Part shown: positions 9,406 to 17,143 of the stretch, one piece after another
Layout of the letters: every line of letters begins with the position of its first letter
Position numbering within the stretch: the stretch's first letter is position 1
Source: Nocardia brasiliensis
GTDB taxonomy: Bacteria > Actinomycetota > Actinomycetes > Mycobacteriales > Mycobacteriaceae
Direction of reading: 5' to 3'
NCBI RefSeq assembly: GCF_011801125.1
Contig: NZ_CP046171.1
Span: forward strand, 2,604,001-2,668,000
Length of the DNA stretch: 64,000 nucleotides
Notes under the pieces: generated by a model
Told to the model about the DNA's origin: nothing
Database searches by the model: none
Seen by the model: only the letters and a program-made list of their open reading frames with translations
Program-made: the position numbers and the translations under genes

Positions 9406-9813
9406 TCAGCGGGATTCGGTGGGGAACAGGCGCTCGGTGGCGGGGGTTCCTGCCGCGTCGTAGAGGGTCCGCAGGTTGGCCCGGGAGAAGAATTCGGTGC
9501 TCTTCATGCCGCCGCCGCAGAGGGTGAGGTATTGGTTCCCTCCCAGCACGCTGCGCCCGGCCGCCTTGATCGCGGCCGACTGGAGGGGTGCGGGCTTCAT
9601 CTGGGCGAGCGCGCAGGTGCGTTCGAAGGTGTCGATGCTGTGTTCGTCGCGGAGTCGCTCGTATTCACGCAGTGCCTCGTCGAGGGGCCGGGAGCCGGAC
9701 AGGCCCGCGTGCAGACTGTCGGCAAGCAACTCGCCGTGGATCAGCGCGTCGGAGATGCCCCATCCGGTCAGTGGGTCCTTGTGGTGACCGGCATCGGTGG
9801 TCCCCACCTCACC
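9406..9813 (-). pseudogene. C-terminal relic of an FAD-dependent monooxygenase
   Basis: The minus frame reads DAGHHKDPLTGWGISDAL, the C-terminal FAD-binding GD/DAG..kDP..G.G motif of aromatic-ring or geranylgeranyl-reductase-type monooxygenases, and continues for about 110 residues to a stop at 9406. Nothing resembling the N-terminal GxGxxG Rossmann half is present upstream, where the frame meets unrelated sequence and a regulator relic. I read it as the 3' third of a deleted oxidoreductase gene. Confidence 0.6.
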
Positions 9814-10039
9814 GGCTGGGCCGTTGCGATGTGCTGTCGAAGAGCCTGTCCAGGTAATAGTCGATCGCGGCCGACACGGCGTCGGCATCGATGACGTCGA
9901 GGCCGAGCAGCGGGGTGAAGCCGGTCAGCGCGAGTAGCAGATGGGCGAAGCGCCACTGCGGAGTTCGCCACTGATGGAGCCGTCGACCGCGCCACGGTTG
10001 ACCGGAGGTAGCGAACGCACCCCACTGTCGTTCCGTCAC
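9809..10039 (-). pseudogene. C-terminal relic of a TetR-like regulator
   Basis: A 76-codon frame whose second half (RFAHLLLALTGFTPLLGL, then an AIDYYLDRLFDS end) looks like the C-terminal ligand-domain helices of a TetR regulator. No HTH is encoded upstream. It overlaps the end of the oxidoreductase relic by a few bases, so both seem to be remains of one collapsed regulator-enzyme pair. Assignment is by pattern only. Confidence 0.4.
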
Positions 10040-10226
10040 GCGGATTGACGGGCGCGATGGAGCGAAAGAGCAACCGACCGTGTCGATCCGAGGCTTGACG
10101 CCCCCGCGGTGTGTGGTCAGCGTTTCGCGTCGTCGAAGGACTGGTCGGCTGCCGTGGCGGCGCGGAATCCGATAGCCCTCGAACGGCTGACCGGCCAGAA
10201 CCGCAAGGCAGGCCGAGGGCGTCCTC

Positions 10227-10847
10227 TCAACGACTGCGTTGGTTGGGGTCGGTGATGGCGAGGGTGCCGCGCAGGACGGCTTCGACGACGTCCGTGGGCA
10301 GGGGGGTGGCGGTGACGGCCTGGAGGAACAGGCCGTCGAGGGCGGCGAGTGTGGCGGACACGGCGACGGGGTCGGTGGTCCATCGGGCGAGGATGGTTCG
10401 CATCGACTCGGTCCAGGGGGCGAGCGCCGGGCGTAGTTCGGGGCGGCGGGCCGCGAGCAGGTACAGCTCGTATTCGGTGATCAACCGCAGCCTGTCGTGG
10501 TGCAGGGTGTGGGCCAGGTATTCGGCGAACGCCGCCACTGTGGCGGCTTGTTCGAGTCGTTGGGTCAGCTCGGTGGTGAACCGTTCCATTCCGGCGGTGA
10601 TCACGGCTGCCAGCAGGTCGTCCACGGTGGGGAAGTAATAGGTGCCTGCCGTCGCGGCGACACCGGCTTCTGCGGCCACCGCGCGGTGGGTGATCGCGGT
10701 GACGCCGTCGCGGGCGGCCACCCGTAGCGCCGCGTCCACGAGGTCGCGGCGGCGGCGCTCGCCACGCGCGCGGCGACCGTCCGGTCGAGCGTGCGCCGAA
10801 TCAGGTTGCTGCCGTGAGGAATCCCCGGCCACGCGTGTGTCGGGCAT
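10227..10847 (-). CDS. TetR family transcriptional regulator
   Basis: 206 aa. The N-terminal HTH spans about residues 30-75 (DLVDAALRVAARDGVTAITH then VAAEAGVAATAGTYYFPTVDDL), the standard TetR layout; the rest is a helical ligand domain. ATG 10847 is preceded by GGAAGGAG 7 bases upstream, and the longer frame to 10868 lacks one. It diverges from an MpaB-like oxygenase gene. Two identical 13-bp direct repeats in the gap are probable binding sites, suggesting control of itself and of its neighbour. Confidence 0.85.
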   Translation of the reverse strand: MPDTRVAGDSSRQQPDSAHARPDGRRARGERRRRDLVDAALRVAARDGVTAITHRAVAAEAGVAATAGTYYFPTVDDLLAAVITAGMERFTTELTQRLEQAATVAAFAEYLAHTLHHDRLRLITEYELYLLAARRPELRPALAPWTESMRTILARWTTDPVAVSATLAALDGLFLQAVTATPLPTDVVEAVLRGTLAITDPNQRSR

Positions 10848-10872
10848 CGCGCTCCTTCCATCTGCCAACTAC

Positions 10873-10916
10873 TTGAACAGATGTCATACTATATCGTAAT
10901 TTATTGAACAGATGTC
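10873..10916. promoter_or_regulatory. Direct-repeat operator between TetR and oxygenase genes
   Basis: TTGAACAGATGTC occurs at 10873-10885 and again at 10904-10916, 31 bp apart (about three helical turns), inside an otherwise AT-rich stretch between the divergent genes. Both copies are followed by RTAST. Likely TetR sites overlapping the promoters (inference). Confidence 0.65.
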
Positions 10917-10971
10917 GTAGTTTATTGCGGCTCGCGTGGGATGAGACCCCGCGGGCACGAGAGGAGACGGA

Positions 10972-11898
10972 GTGGGCCGATACGACCCGGTACGCATCTT
11001 CGAGGGCCTGACGCCCGAGCGGGACCACGAACTGATCTACCGATTGGACTGCCGATACGAGTTCCCGTTCGAGATCGCGGTCGGCACGGAGCTGGCGCAG
11101 ATCCACACCTTCGCCATCCCGACCATCGGTGAATTGCTGGGCAGCACTGGTGAGTTCGTGAACCGGCCGGAAAAGCGGTCCGATGACACCGCGCTGCTGC
11201 TGACCGAGATCCTGGCCAACGGCATCGAATCCGAGCGGGGAAAGCGTGCCGTGCGCCGCATCAACCGCGCGCACGCCCCGTACTCGATCCGCCAGGACGA
11301 CTTCCGCTATGTGCTGGCGACATTCGTCGTGGTCACCGCGCGCTTCATCGATACCTATGGCTGGCGGCCGCTGTCGGATATCGAGCGCACCGCGCTGTAC
11401 GTCTACTACCGGCGAATCGGTGAGCACATGGCGATTGGGAACATTCCGCGCTCGTATCAGGAGATGGCCGACTTCCTCGACGACTATGAGGCGCGTTTCG
11501 TCGGCCCTAGCGACGGCGGGCAGCGGGTCGCCCTGGCCAATCGTGACCGTCTTGCCCGAGATCTGTTGCCGTATGTCCCATTACGACTGGCGCGCGCCGC
11601 GGTCGACGCGCTCACCCCCGGCCATATCCGTCGCGCGTTGGCCCTGCCGGAGGCCGGCGCGATGACCCGAGCCGCCGTCACCGCGATACTGCGCATCCGC
11701 GGGGCGGGGCGGCGCGGGTGGCCGATCCCGCCCAAGCCGGTCGGCCTGTTCGACTTCAACTGGCGCCGCACCTACCCGGACGGATACCGCATCGACCAAC
11801 TGGGCCCAGCCCACCTGTCTGCCGCGTGTCCCGTCGTGCGTCGGAGCTGGGAGCCGATTCCCGAAGCATCGGACGATAGGGAATCGAACGCTCGATAG
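10972..11898 (+). CDS. MpaB-like oxygenase (DUF2236 superfamily), copy 1
   Basis: 308 aa, GTG start with GAGGAG 5 bases before. The helical pattern with NRAHAPYSIRQDDFRYVLA, a TARFIDTYGWRPLSDIE segment and a YRRIGEHMAIGNIPRSYQEM block fits the MpaB-type oxygenase family, whose members include the fungal MpaB oxygenase and the related latex-clearing (Lcp) group, and which bind haem through conserved histidines. Substrate unknown. It diverges from a TetR gene over a repeat operator, so it is probably induced by a small molecule. A second, different member lies at 14686. Confidence 0.7.
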   Translation: MGRYDPVRIFEGLTPERDHELIYRLDCRYEFPFEIAVGTELAQIHTFAIPTIGELLGSTGEFVNRPEKRSDDTALLLTEILANGIESERGKRAVRRINRAHAPYSIRQDDFRYVLATFVVVTARFIDTYGWRPLSDIERTALYVYYRRIGEHMAIGNIPRSYQEMADFLDDYEARFVGPSDGGQRVALANRDRLARDLLPYVPLRLARAAVDALTPGHIRRALALPEAGAMTRAAVTAILRIRGAGRRGWPIPPKPVGLFDFNWRRTYPDGYRIDQLGPAHLSAACPVVRRSWEPIPEASDDRESNAR

Positions 11899-12008
11899 TG
11901 TTCGGGCGCGCCGACATGCCTATTGGTGAAGTAGCTCACTCGCCGTCACGTCGCCAGCCGCTGTCTCGTCCTAGGAGCAAACAGGTTTACACACCCTTGG
12001 AGGACGAC

Positions 12009-12944
12009 ATGCGAATGAGGTTTCGCCGGATTGCCATTGGGCTTGCCGCCGTTCTGGCCGTGCTGTTCGGGGCGAGCGTTTCGGTTGCTTACGCGTGGGA
12101 GCCGCCGGGCGTGGAGCTGCCGTCCCGCTATCTGAGCCGGGTCGACTCCCGTTATGTCGACACGGATCTCGCGCGTTTCCACTACACGGTGTCGGGCAGC
12201 GGTTCGCCGGTCGTATTGATCGCCGGTGGTGGTCTGTGGGGCTACTCCTGGCGCGAGGTGCTGCCGGAGTTGGCGCGCGAGCACACCGTTTACGCGGTCG
12301 ACCTGCCCAGCCAGGGCTACACCGAACTGCGCACCGCCGATTTCGCCTACGACCTGCCCGCCATGTCGAACGCCATCGCGACATTCCTCGATGCCGTCGG
12401 ACTCGACCGCGCGGCATTGGTCGGCCATTCGTGGGGAGGTGCCTGGAGTCTGTATTTCGCCGAACAGCATCCGCAACGGGTCGACCGGCTCGTGCTACTG
12501 GACTCGCCCGGCCTGGACGCCGAAAAGGCGCCCATCACACCGGTATTCAAAGCACCGGTGCTCGGTGAACTGACCACGAAACTCACCACCCGCTCGTTCT
12601 ACGCGGACAGCATCCGTGGCACGTTCAACCACCAGGATCTCGTCACCGACGAACTGATCGACGAGTTCTACCCGCCGTTCTCGCGTCCCGCCAACCGCGA
12701 CGGCTTCCTGGCCCTGTGGCGAAATCTCGACTACCGCCTGACCGACGCCGCACTGTCCGAGGTGACCGCACCGACACTGGTGCTCTGGGGCGGCGACGAC
12801 CAGTGGCTGCCGTCTTCCCAGGCCACCCGCCTGGCCGCCCGCATACCCCACGCCGAAGCGGTCGTCCTACCCGGCTGCGGTCACACGGTCCACGAGGACT
12901 GCCCCACCACTACCATCCCATTGATCGCGACATTCCTCGACTGA
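12009..12944 (+). CDS. Secreted or membrane-anchored alpha/beta hydrolase
   Basis: 311 aa from ATG 12009, which has GGAGG 5 bases upstream. An N-terminal hydrophobic helix (residues about 8-27) is a signal peptide or anchor. The alpha/beta-hydrolase core shows GGGLWG (oxyanion loop), nucleophile elbow GHSWGGA, acid in LWGGDDQWLP and catalytic histidine in GCGHTVHED. Members include lipases, epoxide hydrolases and haloperoxidases; the type cannot be fixed here. It ends at a good hairpin terminator (12957-12986). Confidence 0.8.
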   Translation: MRMRFRRIAIGLAAVLAVLFGASVSVAYAWEPPGVELPSRYLSRVDSRYVDTDLARFHYTVSGSGSPVVLIAGGGLWGYSWREVLPELAREHTVYAVDLPSQGYTELRTADFAYDLPAMSNAIATFLDAVGLDRAALVGHSWGGAWSLYFAEQHPQRVDRLVLLDSPGLDAEKAPITPVFKAPVLGELTTKLTTRSFYADSIRGTFNHQDLVTDELIDEFYPPFSRPANRDGFLALWRNLDYRLTDAALSEVTAPTLVLWGGDDQWLPSSQATRLAARIPHAEAVVLPGCGHTVHEDCPTTTIPLIATFLD

Positions 12945-12956
12945 CGACCGGAACAA

Positions 12957-12986
12957 CGGTGTGCCCGACCCGGCGCGGGCACACCG
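12957..12986 (+). terminator. Hairpin terminator after the alpha/beta hydrolase
   Basis: CGGTGTGCCCG (12957-12967) pairs perfectly with CGGGCACACCG (12976-12986) across an 8-base loop, starting 13 bases after the stop codon. No clear U run follows, as is common in GC-rich actinobacteria. Confidence 0.7.
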
Positions 12987-13028
12987 CTGGTTCTAACCAC
13001 GAGTGGCGCAGCCGCCCGTCATGAGTGT

Positions 13029-13061
13029 CAGCCCGCCCAGCGACTTTCGCTGGGCGGGCTG
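13029..13061 (-). terminator. Hairpin terminator downstream of the I36-type gene
   Basis: A perfect 14-bp stem, CAGCCCGCCCAGCG and CGCTGGGCGGGCTG, with loop ACTTT. It lies between converging genes, about 85 bases beyond the stop of the minus-strand gene, and may work in both directions. Confidence 0.75.
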
Positions 13062-13146
13062 TCGTCCGTCTACGGAGCCGCGTCGTTGTGCTGCATCGTC
13101 GCGGCCCGGCTGACGTCGAATGTGTTCGCGCCTCGTGGAATTCGGG

Positions 13147-13515
13147 TCAGGCCGCGCGCACCGAGTGCACCTGCTTGGCGACATCGGCGGGCACATTGCT
13201 CTGCTGGCCCGGAGTGGTCAGGAAGATGACGCCGCCGCGATAGTTGTAGTCGGTGAACCCGTGCCAGTATTTGCCGGTGCGGTTCCACAGCGCATAGGCC
13301 TGGCCGTCGATGTTCTGTAGACGCAGATCGGTGGAGCCGAGGCGGAAGTACGCGATTCGCCCGCCTCCCTCGGCGGCGCTGAAGAGGCAGAAGTACCCGT
13401 CGGGGCAGCGGGCCCATCCGGTGGCCTCTTCGGCGGGGTCGGCCTGGGCGGGGCCTGCCAGGCCGGAGACGCCGAGGACCAGCAGTGCCGTCACGCCGAG
13501 TTCACGCAGTTTCAT
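13147..13515 (-). CDS. Secreted peptidase-inhibitor I36-like protein
   Basis: 122 aa with a signal peptide (VTALLVLGVSGLAGPAQA, cleavage near residue 25). The mature part has the crystallin-like beta pattern CPDGYFCLFSAAEGGGRIAY, LWNRTGKYWHGFTDYNYRGG of the I36 peptidase-inhibitor family, whose type member is the Streptomyces metalloprotease inhibitor SMPI. Two cysteines lie in CPDGYFC. Inhibitor activity is family inference only. ATG 13515 has an AGGAGC site 6 bases upstream. Flanked by a strong terminator. Confidence 0.8.
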   Translation of the reverse strand: MKLRELGVTALLVLGVSGLAGPAQADPAEEATGWARCPDGYFCLFSAAEGGGRIAYFRLGSTDLRLQNIDGQAYALWNRTGKYWHGFTDYNYRGGVIFLTTPGQQSNVPADVAKQVHSVRAA

Positions 13516-13883
13516 CGATTGCTCCTGACTATCGAGATCACCTGTGACACAGGAGGTTCAGTGAGTCGACGGTATAAGTCGGCGGATATCGGCGGTGTAT
13601 CGAGAATTGCATACGCGCGGACAACGACGCGCCGTCGACAATGCTCGCGGCCCCGAATCCGGCGAAGATCCAGATGCCGCCTAGTCGTGCTTGGTGCCGA
13701 GGATCGCGACGACGGCACGGTGGATTACCTCGCCCACGCGCTACTCGCCGCAGTGCGTAGCGACCTGGTCGAGCACCTCGGCGACTGGCCGCCGGAGAAG
13801 TGGCAGGCGGGACTCGCCGCGCTGGTTCGCGCACCGGATGGGCACAACCCCTGGCCTGCAAGCGATCTCGCGAGCCCTGTCGA
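13516..13883. other. 368-nt gap with a possible gene relic
   Basis: No intact gene. On the plus strand, about 13683-13890 reads as protein-like (VVLGAEDRDDGTVDYLAH, then a DLVEHLGDWPPEKW helix), with no start codon in good context and disordered sequence before it. It could be the remnant of a deleted gene; I could not assign a family. Confidence 0.3.
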
Positions 13884-14537
13884 TCAGGTGCGGTCGATCT
13901 CCGATGCCCCGCCCTGGCTGCGTCCGGCGAGCTCGACGGGTGTGAGCAGCATGCCCGCGATGACGGTAGTGAGGTATTCGCGGGTGGCGGTGAATTCGCC
14001 ACGGATCCATGCGGCGACTAGTTCGAGCGTGCCGCTGACAATGGTGTAGGCGGCCATGTCGGTATCGACCGGCAGTACGGCGTTGTCGGGCAACAGTTCT
14101 CGAGTCATGGCGGCCATGGCGTCGGCGATGGTGCGCTGGGTGGTCAACCGGGCGCGATTGACGGCCTCGGTGGTGTGGGAGCCCAGCAGCAGCGCCTTGC
14201 GCCGCGGGTCGGCCGTGAGGAAGTCCAATGCGGCTTCGGCCGCGGCGTGGACCTGTGCGCGCAGTTGCGGTTCGGTGGCCAGCACGGCCCCGACCACGGC
14301 CGCGATGCCGTCGGCGGTCTGTTCCTGCGCAACGGCCTCGAGCAGGGTGTCGCGGTCGGCGAAATGCTCGTAGAAGTAGCGGTCGTTGAGATGGGCCCGC
14401 GCGCACACCGCGCGCTTGGTGACCGTGGCCGGGCCGCCCTCGGCGATCAGATCCAGCGCGGCGTCCAGGAGTGCGGCGCGGCGCCGCGACCGGCGTTCCG
14501 CCGCGCTGATGCCGCCGTAATCCCGTGTCGTCGCCAT
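13884..14537 (-). CDS. TetR family transcriptional regulator
   Basis: 217 aa from ATG 14537, with an AAGAGGGG ribosome site about 7 bases upstream. The HTH is at residues about 19-65 (ALLDAALDLIAEGGPATVTK, then the RAHLNDRYFYEHFADRDTL recognition and linker part), followed by a helical effector domain. It diverges from the second MpaB-like gene at 14686. The gap holds two precise palindromes of identical core, the probable binding sites, so it is likely an autoregulated repressor of that oxygenase. Confidence 0.87.
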   Translation of the reverse strand: MATTRDYGGISAAERRSRRRAALLDAALDLIAEGGPATVTKRAVCARAHLNDRYFYEHFADRDTLLEAVAQEQTADGIAAVVGAVLATEPQLRAQVHAAAEAALDFLTADPRRKALLLGSHTTEAVNRARLTTQRTIADAMAAMTRELLPDNAVLPVDTDMAAYTIVSGTLELVAAWIRGEFTATREYLTTVIAGMLLTPVELAGRSQGGASEIDRT

Positions 14538-14577
14538 GCCGTGCCCCTCTTGCCGTGGGTCTTGACCGCAGCCCCAA

Positions 14578-14626
14578 TTGTGGTGCACTCTAGCACCACA
14601 ATATTTGGTGCCTCATGGCACCAAAT
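14578..14626. promoter_or_regulatory. Twin palindromic operators TGGTGC-N6-GCACCA
   Basis: Two perfect inverted repeats: TTGTGGTGC/GCACCACAA (14578-14586, 14593-14601) and ATTTGGTGCC/GGCACCAAAT (14603-14612, 14617-14626). Both share the core TGGTGC-N6-GCACCA and their centres are 25 bp apart. Position between a TetR gene and its divergent neighbour makes them very likely TetR operators. Confidence 0.8.
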
Positions 14627-14685
14627 GGCGGCGTGCGGTGCCGCACTGGTATCGCACGGCACGGCTAGTGGCAAAGGAGTCGGCC

Positions 14686-15651
14686 ATGACCTGCCCTGTA
14701 CATCCCGTGGGAAACGCGCGGACACCCACCGTGGCGCGGTCGGCTGCGAACACGGTCACCGATGGTGTGGTCCAGCGCTTCGAGGAGGTCGCCGGGTCGG
14801 TGTTCGTCGGCCTGTTCGCCGCCGCGCTGTTCGATCAGACGATGCTGCCGGAAGTCTCGGCCGCGCTGGTGGGCACCGGCCGGATCCGTTATGCCCCTTG
14901 GGGGCGGGCGCTGCGCACCGCCGCGTCGGATCAGATCGTGTTCCATGGCGACGAGGCCGATCGCCGGGCTGAGATGGCACGGCTCAAGCTGCTGCATCGC
15001 GATGTCAAAGGCGTCGGCGCCGACGGGGTCCGTTACAGCGCGCTGCATCCCGAGAGTTGGAACTGGATCCTGATCAGCACCTTCTTCATGTATCGCGGTG
15101 CGTTCGTGGCCATTGGCGGTGGAAAGCTCAGTGCCACAGACAATCAGGCGCTCTGGGAGCACTTCCGCACCCGACTCGACGACCTCCAGTTGCCGGGACG
15201 ATCGCGACTGGTCGAGGAATATGCGGAGCTGTGCGGCTATTACGATCGCGTCGTCGCACAAAAGCTGCAGCCCACAGCGACTCTCGCCGATGCATGTCGG
15301 ACCGTGCGTCGCGCGCCGCGGCCGCCGTTTCTGCCCGGTGTGACCGACCCGCTGTGGCGGCTGGCCCGGCCGGTCGCCGGGCACGTCGCGGAGATACTGG
15401 GGTACGGCATCATGCGTCCGGGTGTCCGGGCCGTATTGCCGATGCGCTGGACCCGCCGCCACGACCTCGAATTCGCCTTGCTCACAACGCTGATCCGCCT
15501 CGCCTACCGGTACCTGCCGACCTGGGCCACCGACACGCCCCTGGTCCGCAACCGCCGCCGATACCGACAGCTCATGGCCTCCTACCAGGGCATCGGGCTC
15601 ATCTCCTTCGTCCCCGACGCCGACGTGCCGAGCACCGAGACCGCGGTTTGA
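14686..15651 (+). CDS. MpaB-like oxygenase (DUF2236), copy 2
   Basis: 321 aa from ATG 14686, with AAAGGAG 6 bases upstream; the frame back to 14578 runs through the operators and is not credible. It carries the DUF2236 pattern: HRDVKGVGADGVRYSALH, PESWNWILISTFF, EYAELCGYYDR and a C-terminal PLVRNRRRYRQLMAS. The family binds haem via histidines and several members oxidise hydrophobic or terpenoid substrates; the substrate here is unknown. Only distantly similar to the 10972 gene. Control by the divergent TetR is inferred from the twin operators. Confidence 0.75.
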   Translation: MTCPVHPVGNARTPTVARSAANTVTDGVVQRFEEVAGSVFVGLFAAALFDQTMLPEVSAALVGTGRIRYAPWGRALRTAASDQIVFHGDEADRRAEMARLKLLHRDVKGVGADGVRYSALHPESWNWILISTFFMYRGAFVAIGGGKLSATDNQALWEHFRTRLDDLQLPGRSRLVEEYAELCGYYDRVVAQKLQPTATLADACRTVRRAPRPPFLPGVTDPLWRLARPVAGHVAEILGYGIMRPGVRAVLPMRWTRRHDLEFALLTTLIRLAYRYLPTWATDTPLVRNRRRYRQLMASYQGIGLISFVPDADVPSTETAV

Positions 15652-15759
15652 TCGCGTCGCTTCAACGGCGTAGGCGGAGCGCCGGCCCGCGTTGCCGCCG
15701 GGTTGGGTCGTACACCGGCTCGGCCTGCTGACAATTAGGCGCACCAGAGCCGCGAAAGA

Positions 15760-15775
15760 TCGAACATACGTTCTA
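15760..15775. promoter_or_regulatory. LexA (SOS) box
   Basis: TCGAACATACGTTCTA matches the actinobacterial LexA consensus TCGAAC-N4-GTTCGA at 11 of 12 fixed positions. It sits just upstream of a -10 box TAGTCT (15784-15789) that is 7 bases before the DUF222 gene's GTG, where LexA would block transcription. Confidence 0.75.
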
Positions 15776-15796
15776 TTGTGCGGTAGTCTGACTCGC

Positions 15797-16108
15797 GTGA
15801 AAACACCTTCGACCGCGCTCGCGCCGGATGTACCGGGATGGCCGGACCTGGCCGATGTCGACCTGCTGCGTACCCTCGTCGAAACCGAACGTCGCAGGCG
15901 GCGACTGGACGCCGCGATGCGTGCGGCCGTCGCCGAAGCCGAACGGCGTGGCCTCGCCGCCGGCACCGGCTATCGCGACACCGCCGAGCTACTGACCGAT
16001 CTACTGCGGATCACCACCAACGAAGCGCGCCGCCGCATCGAGTACGCGGCCCCGCAACCTCGCCCCCGCGTCAGGAAGATGTGGCGCGCCCTGGCCCCGG
16101 CGAGCTGA
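15797..16108 (+). pseudogene. Truncated DUF222 (13E12-type) protein, HNH domain missing
   Basis: 103 codons from a leaderless GTG. The sequence ETERRRRRLDAAMRAAVAEA and YRDTAELLTDLLRIT, then NEARRRIEYAA, is the typical N-terminus of DUF222/HNH-endonuclease proteins (the 13E12 repeat family of M. tuberculosis), which are usually 400-550 aa. After residue about 85 the similarity stops in a Pro/Arg-rich tail and a stop; the HNH nuclease half is absent downstream. It is a decayed copy that has kept its SOS-type promoter. Confidence 0.75.
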
Positions 16109-16225
16109 TCCGAGTGCCTCGGCCTGCCGCGGGGGAGTCGTCGATCGGCGATCGTGTCGGTGGCGGGAACATGATCGCGATCGGGCGGGTTGACGTGGTC
16201 AGATCGACGACGAGGTGAGGGTGCG

Positions 16226-17092
16226 ATGACCAAGCCGAACGACCCGGCCTACCACTGGAACAACGCCGAGCTGGACCTCGACGGGTATCTGGCGCGGATC
16301 GGGTTCGACGGGGAGCTCGCGCCGACAGTGCGAACGCTGCGGGAGTTGGTGCGGTTGCACACCACCACCATTCCCTTCGAGAACCTGGAGATCATTCTCG
16401 GGCGGCCGATCCTGCTCGATCTGGAGTCCTTGCAGAACAAGCTGATTCGGCAGCGGCGTGGCGGTTACTGCTACGAGCACGTCACCTTGTTCGCCGCGGT
16501 GCTGGAACGGCTCGGCTATGGCGTGATCGGCTTCAACGGCCGGGTGACGATGGGTGCGGAGCAGGGCCTGCGCCCGGCCACGCACGCGCTGCTGCGGGTG
16601 ACGACGGCCGATGACGACCGGGTCTGGCTGGTCGATGTAGGGTTCGGGTCAGGTCCGCTGGAGCCCTACGAATTGTCCACCGAGACCGGTGAATTCAAGG
16701 CGGGCGCGTGGCGTTTCCGGCTCGAGCACACCCTCGGCGAGCTGGACAGCGATCGGTGGGTGCTGCATCAGTTCGGCGCGGACGGCTGGATCGACCGCTA
16801 CACCTTCGCGACCACACCGCAGTACCGGATCGACTTCGCGGTCGGCAACCATTTCGTATCCACCTCGCCGCGTTCGCCGTTCACCACCCGGCCGTACGCG
16901 CACCGCTTCCTGCCCGACGCCGACCACATGATCGACGGCACCACCGTGGTCACCACCCGCCCGGACGGCAGCAGCGAGACCAGGGAGATCGAGGTGTCCG
17001 AGGTGCCGAAGATTCTGGCCGAACTGTTCGACATCGACCTCACCGAAGCCGATGCCGCGGTGCTGGCCGAGGGGAAATGGCAGCAGCGCTGA
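16226..17092 (+). CDS. nat: Arylamine N-acetyltransferase
   Basis: 288 aa, the usual size. Transfers acetyl from acetyl-CoA to arylamines and hydrazines; the mycobacterial enzymes act on isoniazid and are linked to cell-wall lipid and cholesterol metabolism. The catalytic triad is visible: Cys in RGGYCYE, His in ATHALLRV, Asp in LVDVGFGS. Start ATG 16226 is preceded by a GGTGAGG site; the frame from 16190 adds 12 residues with no site. It stands alone, 51 bases ahead of a PBP gene with its own promoter. Confidence 0.92.
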   Translation: MTKPNDPAYHWNNAELDLDGYLARIGFDGELAPTVRTLRELVRLHTTTIPFENLEIILGRPILLDLESLQNKLIRQRRGGYCYEHVTLFAAVLERLGYGVIGFNGRVTMGAEQGLRPATHALLRVTTADDDRVWLVDVGFGSGPLEPYELSTETGEFKAGAWRFRLEHTLGELDSDRWVLHQFGADGWIDRYTFATTPQYRIDFAVGNHFVSTSPRSPFTTRPYAHRFLPDADHMIDGTTVVTTRPDGSSETREIEVSEVPKILAELFDIDLTEADAAVLAEGKWQQR

Positions 17093-17130
17093 ACGGGGCG
17101 TCGCAGCTGCCCTCCGGAACTACCTGAGGT

Positions 17131-17136
17131 TACAGT
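17131..17136 (+). promoter_or_regulatory. Leaderless -10 box for the lipoprotein PBP gene
   Basis: TACAGT followed by 7 bases and the GTG at 17144. No ribosome site is needed if transcription starts at the GTG. Confidence 0.6.
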
Positions 17137-17143
17137 CGGCGGG

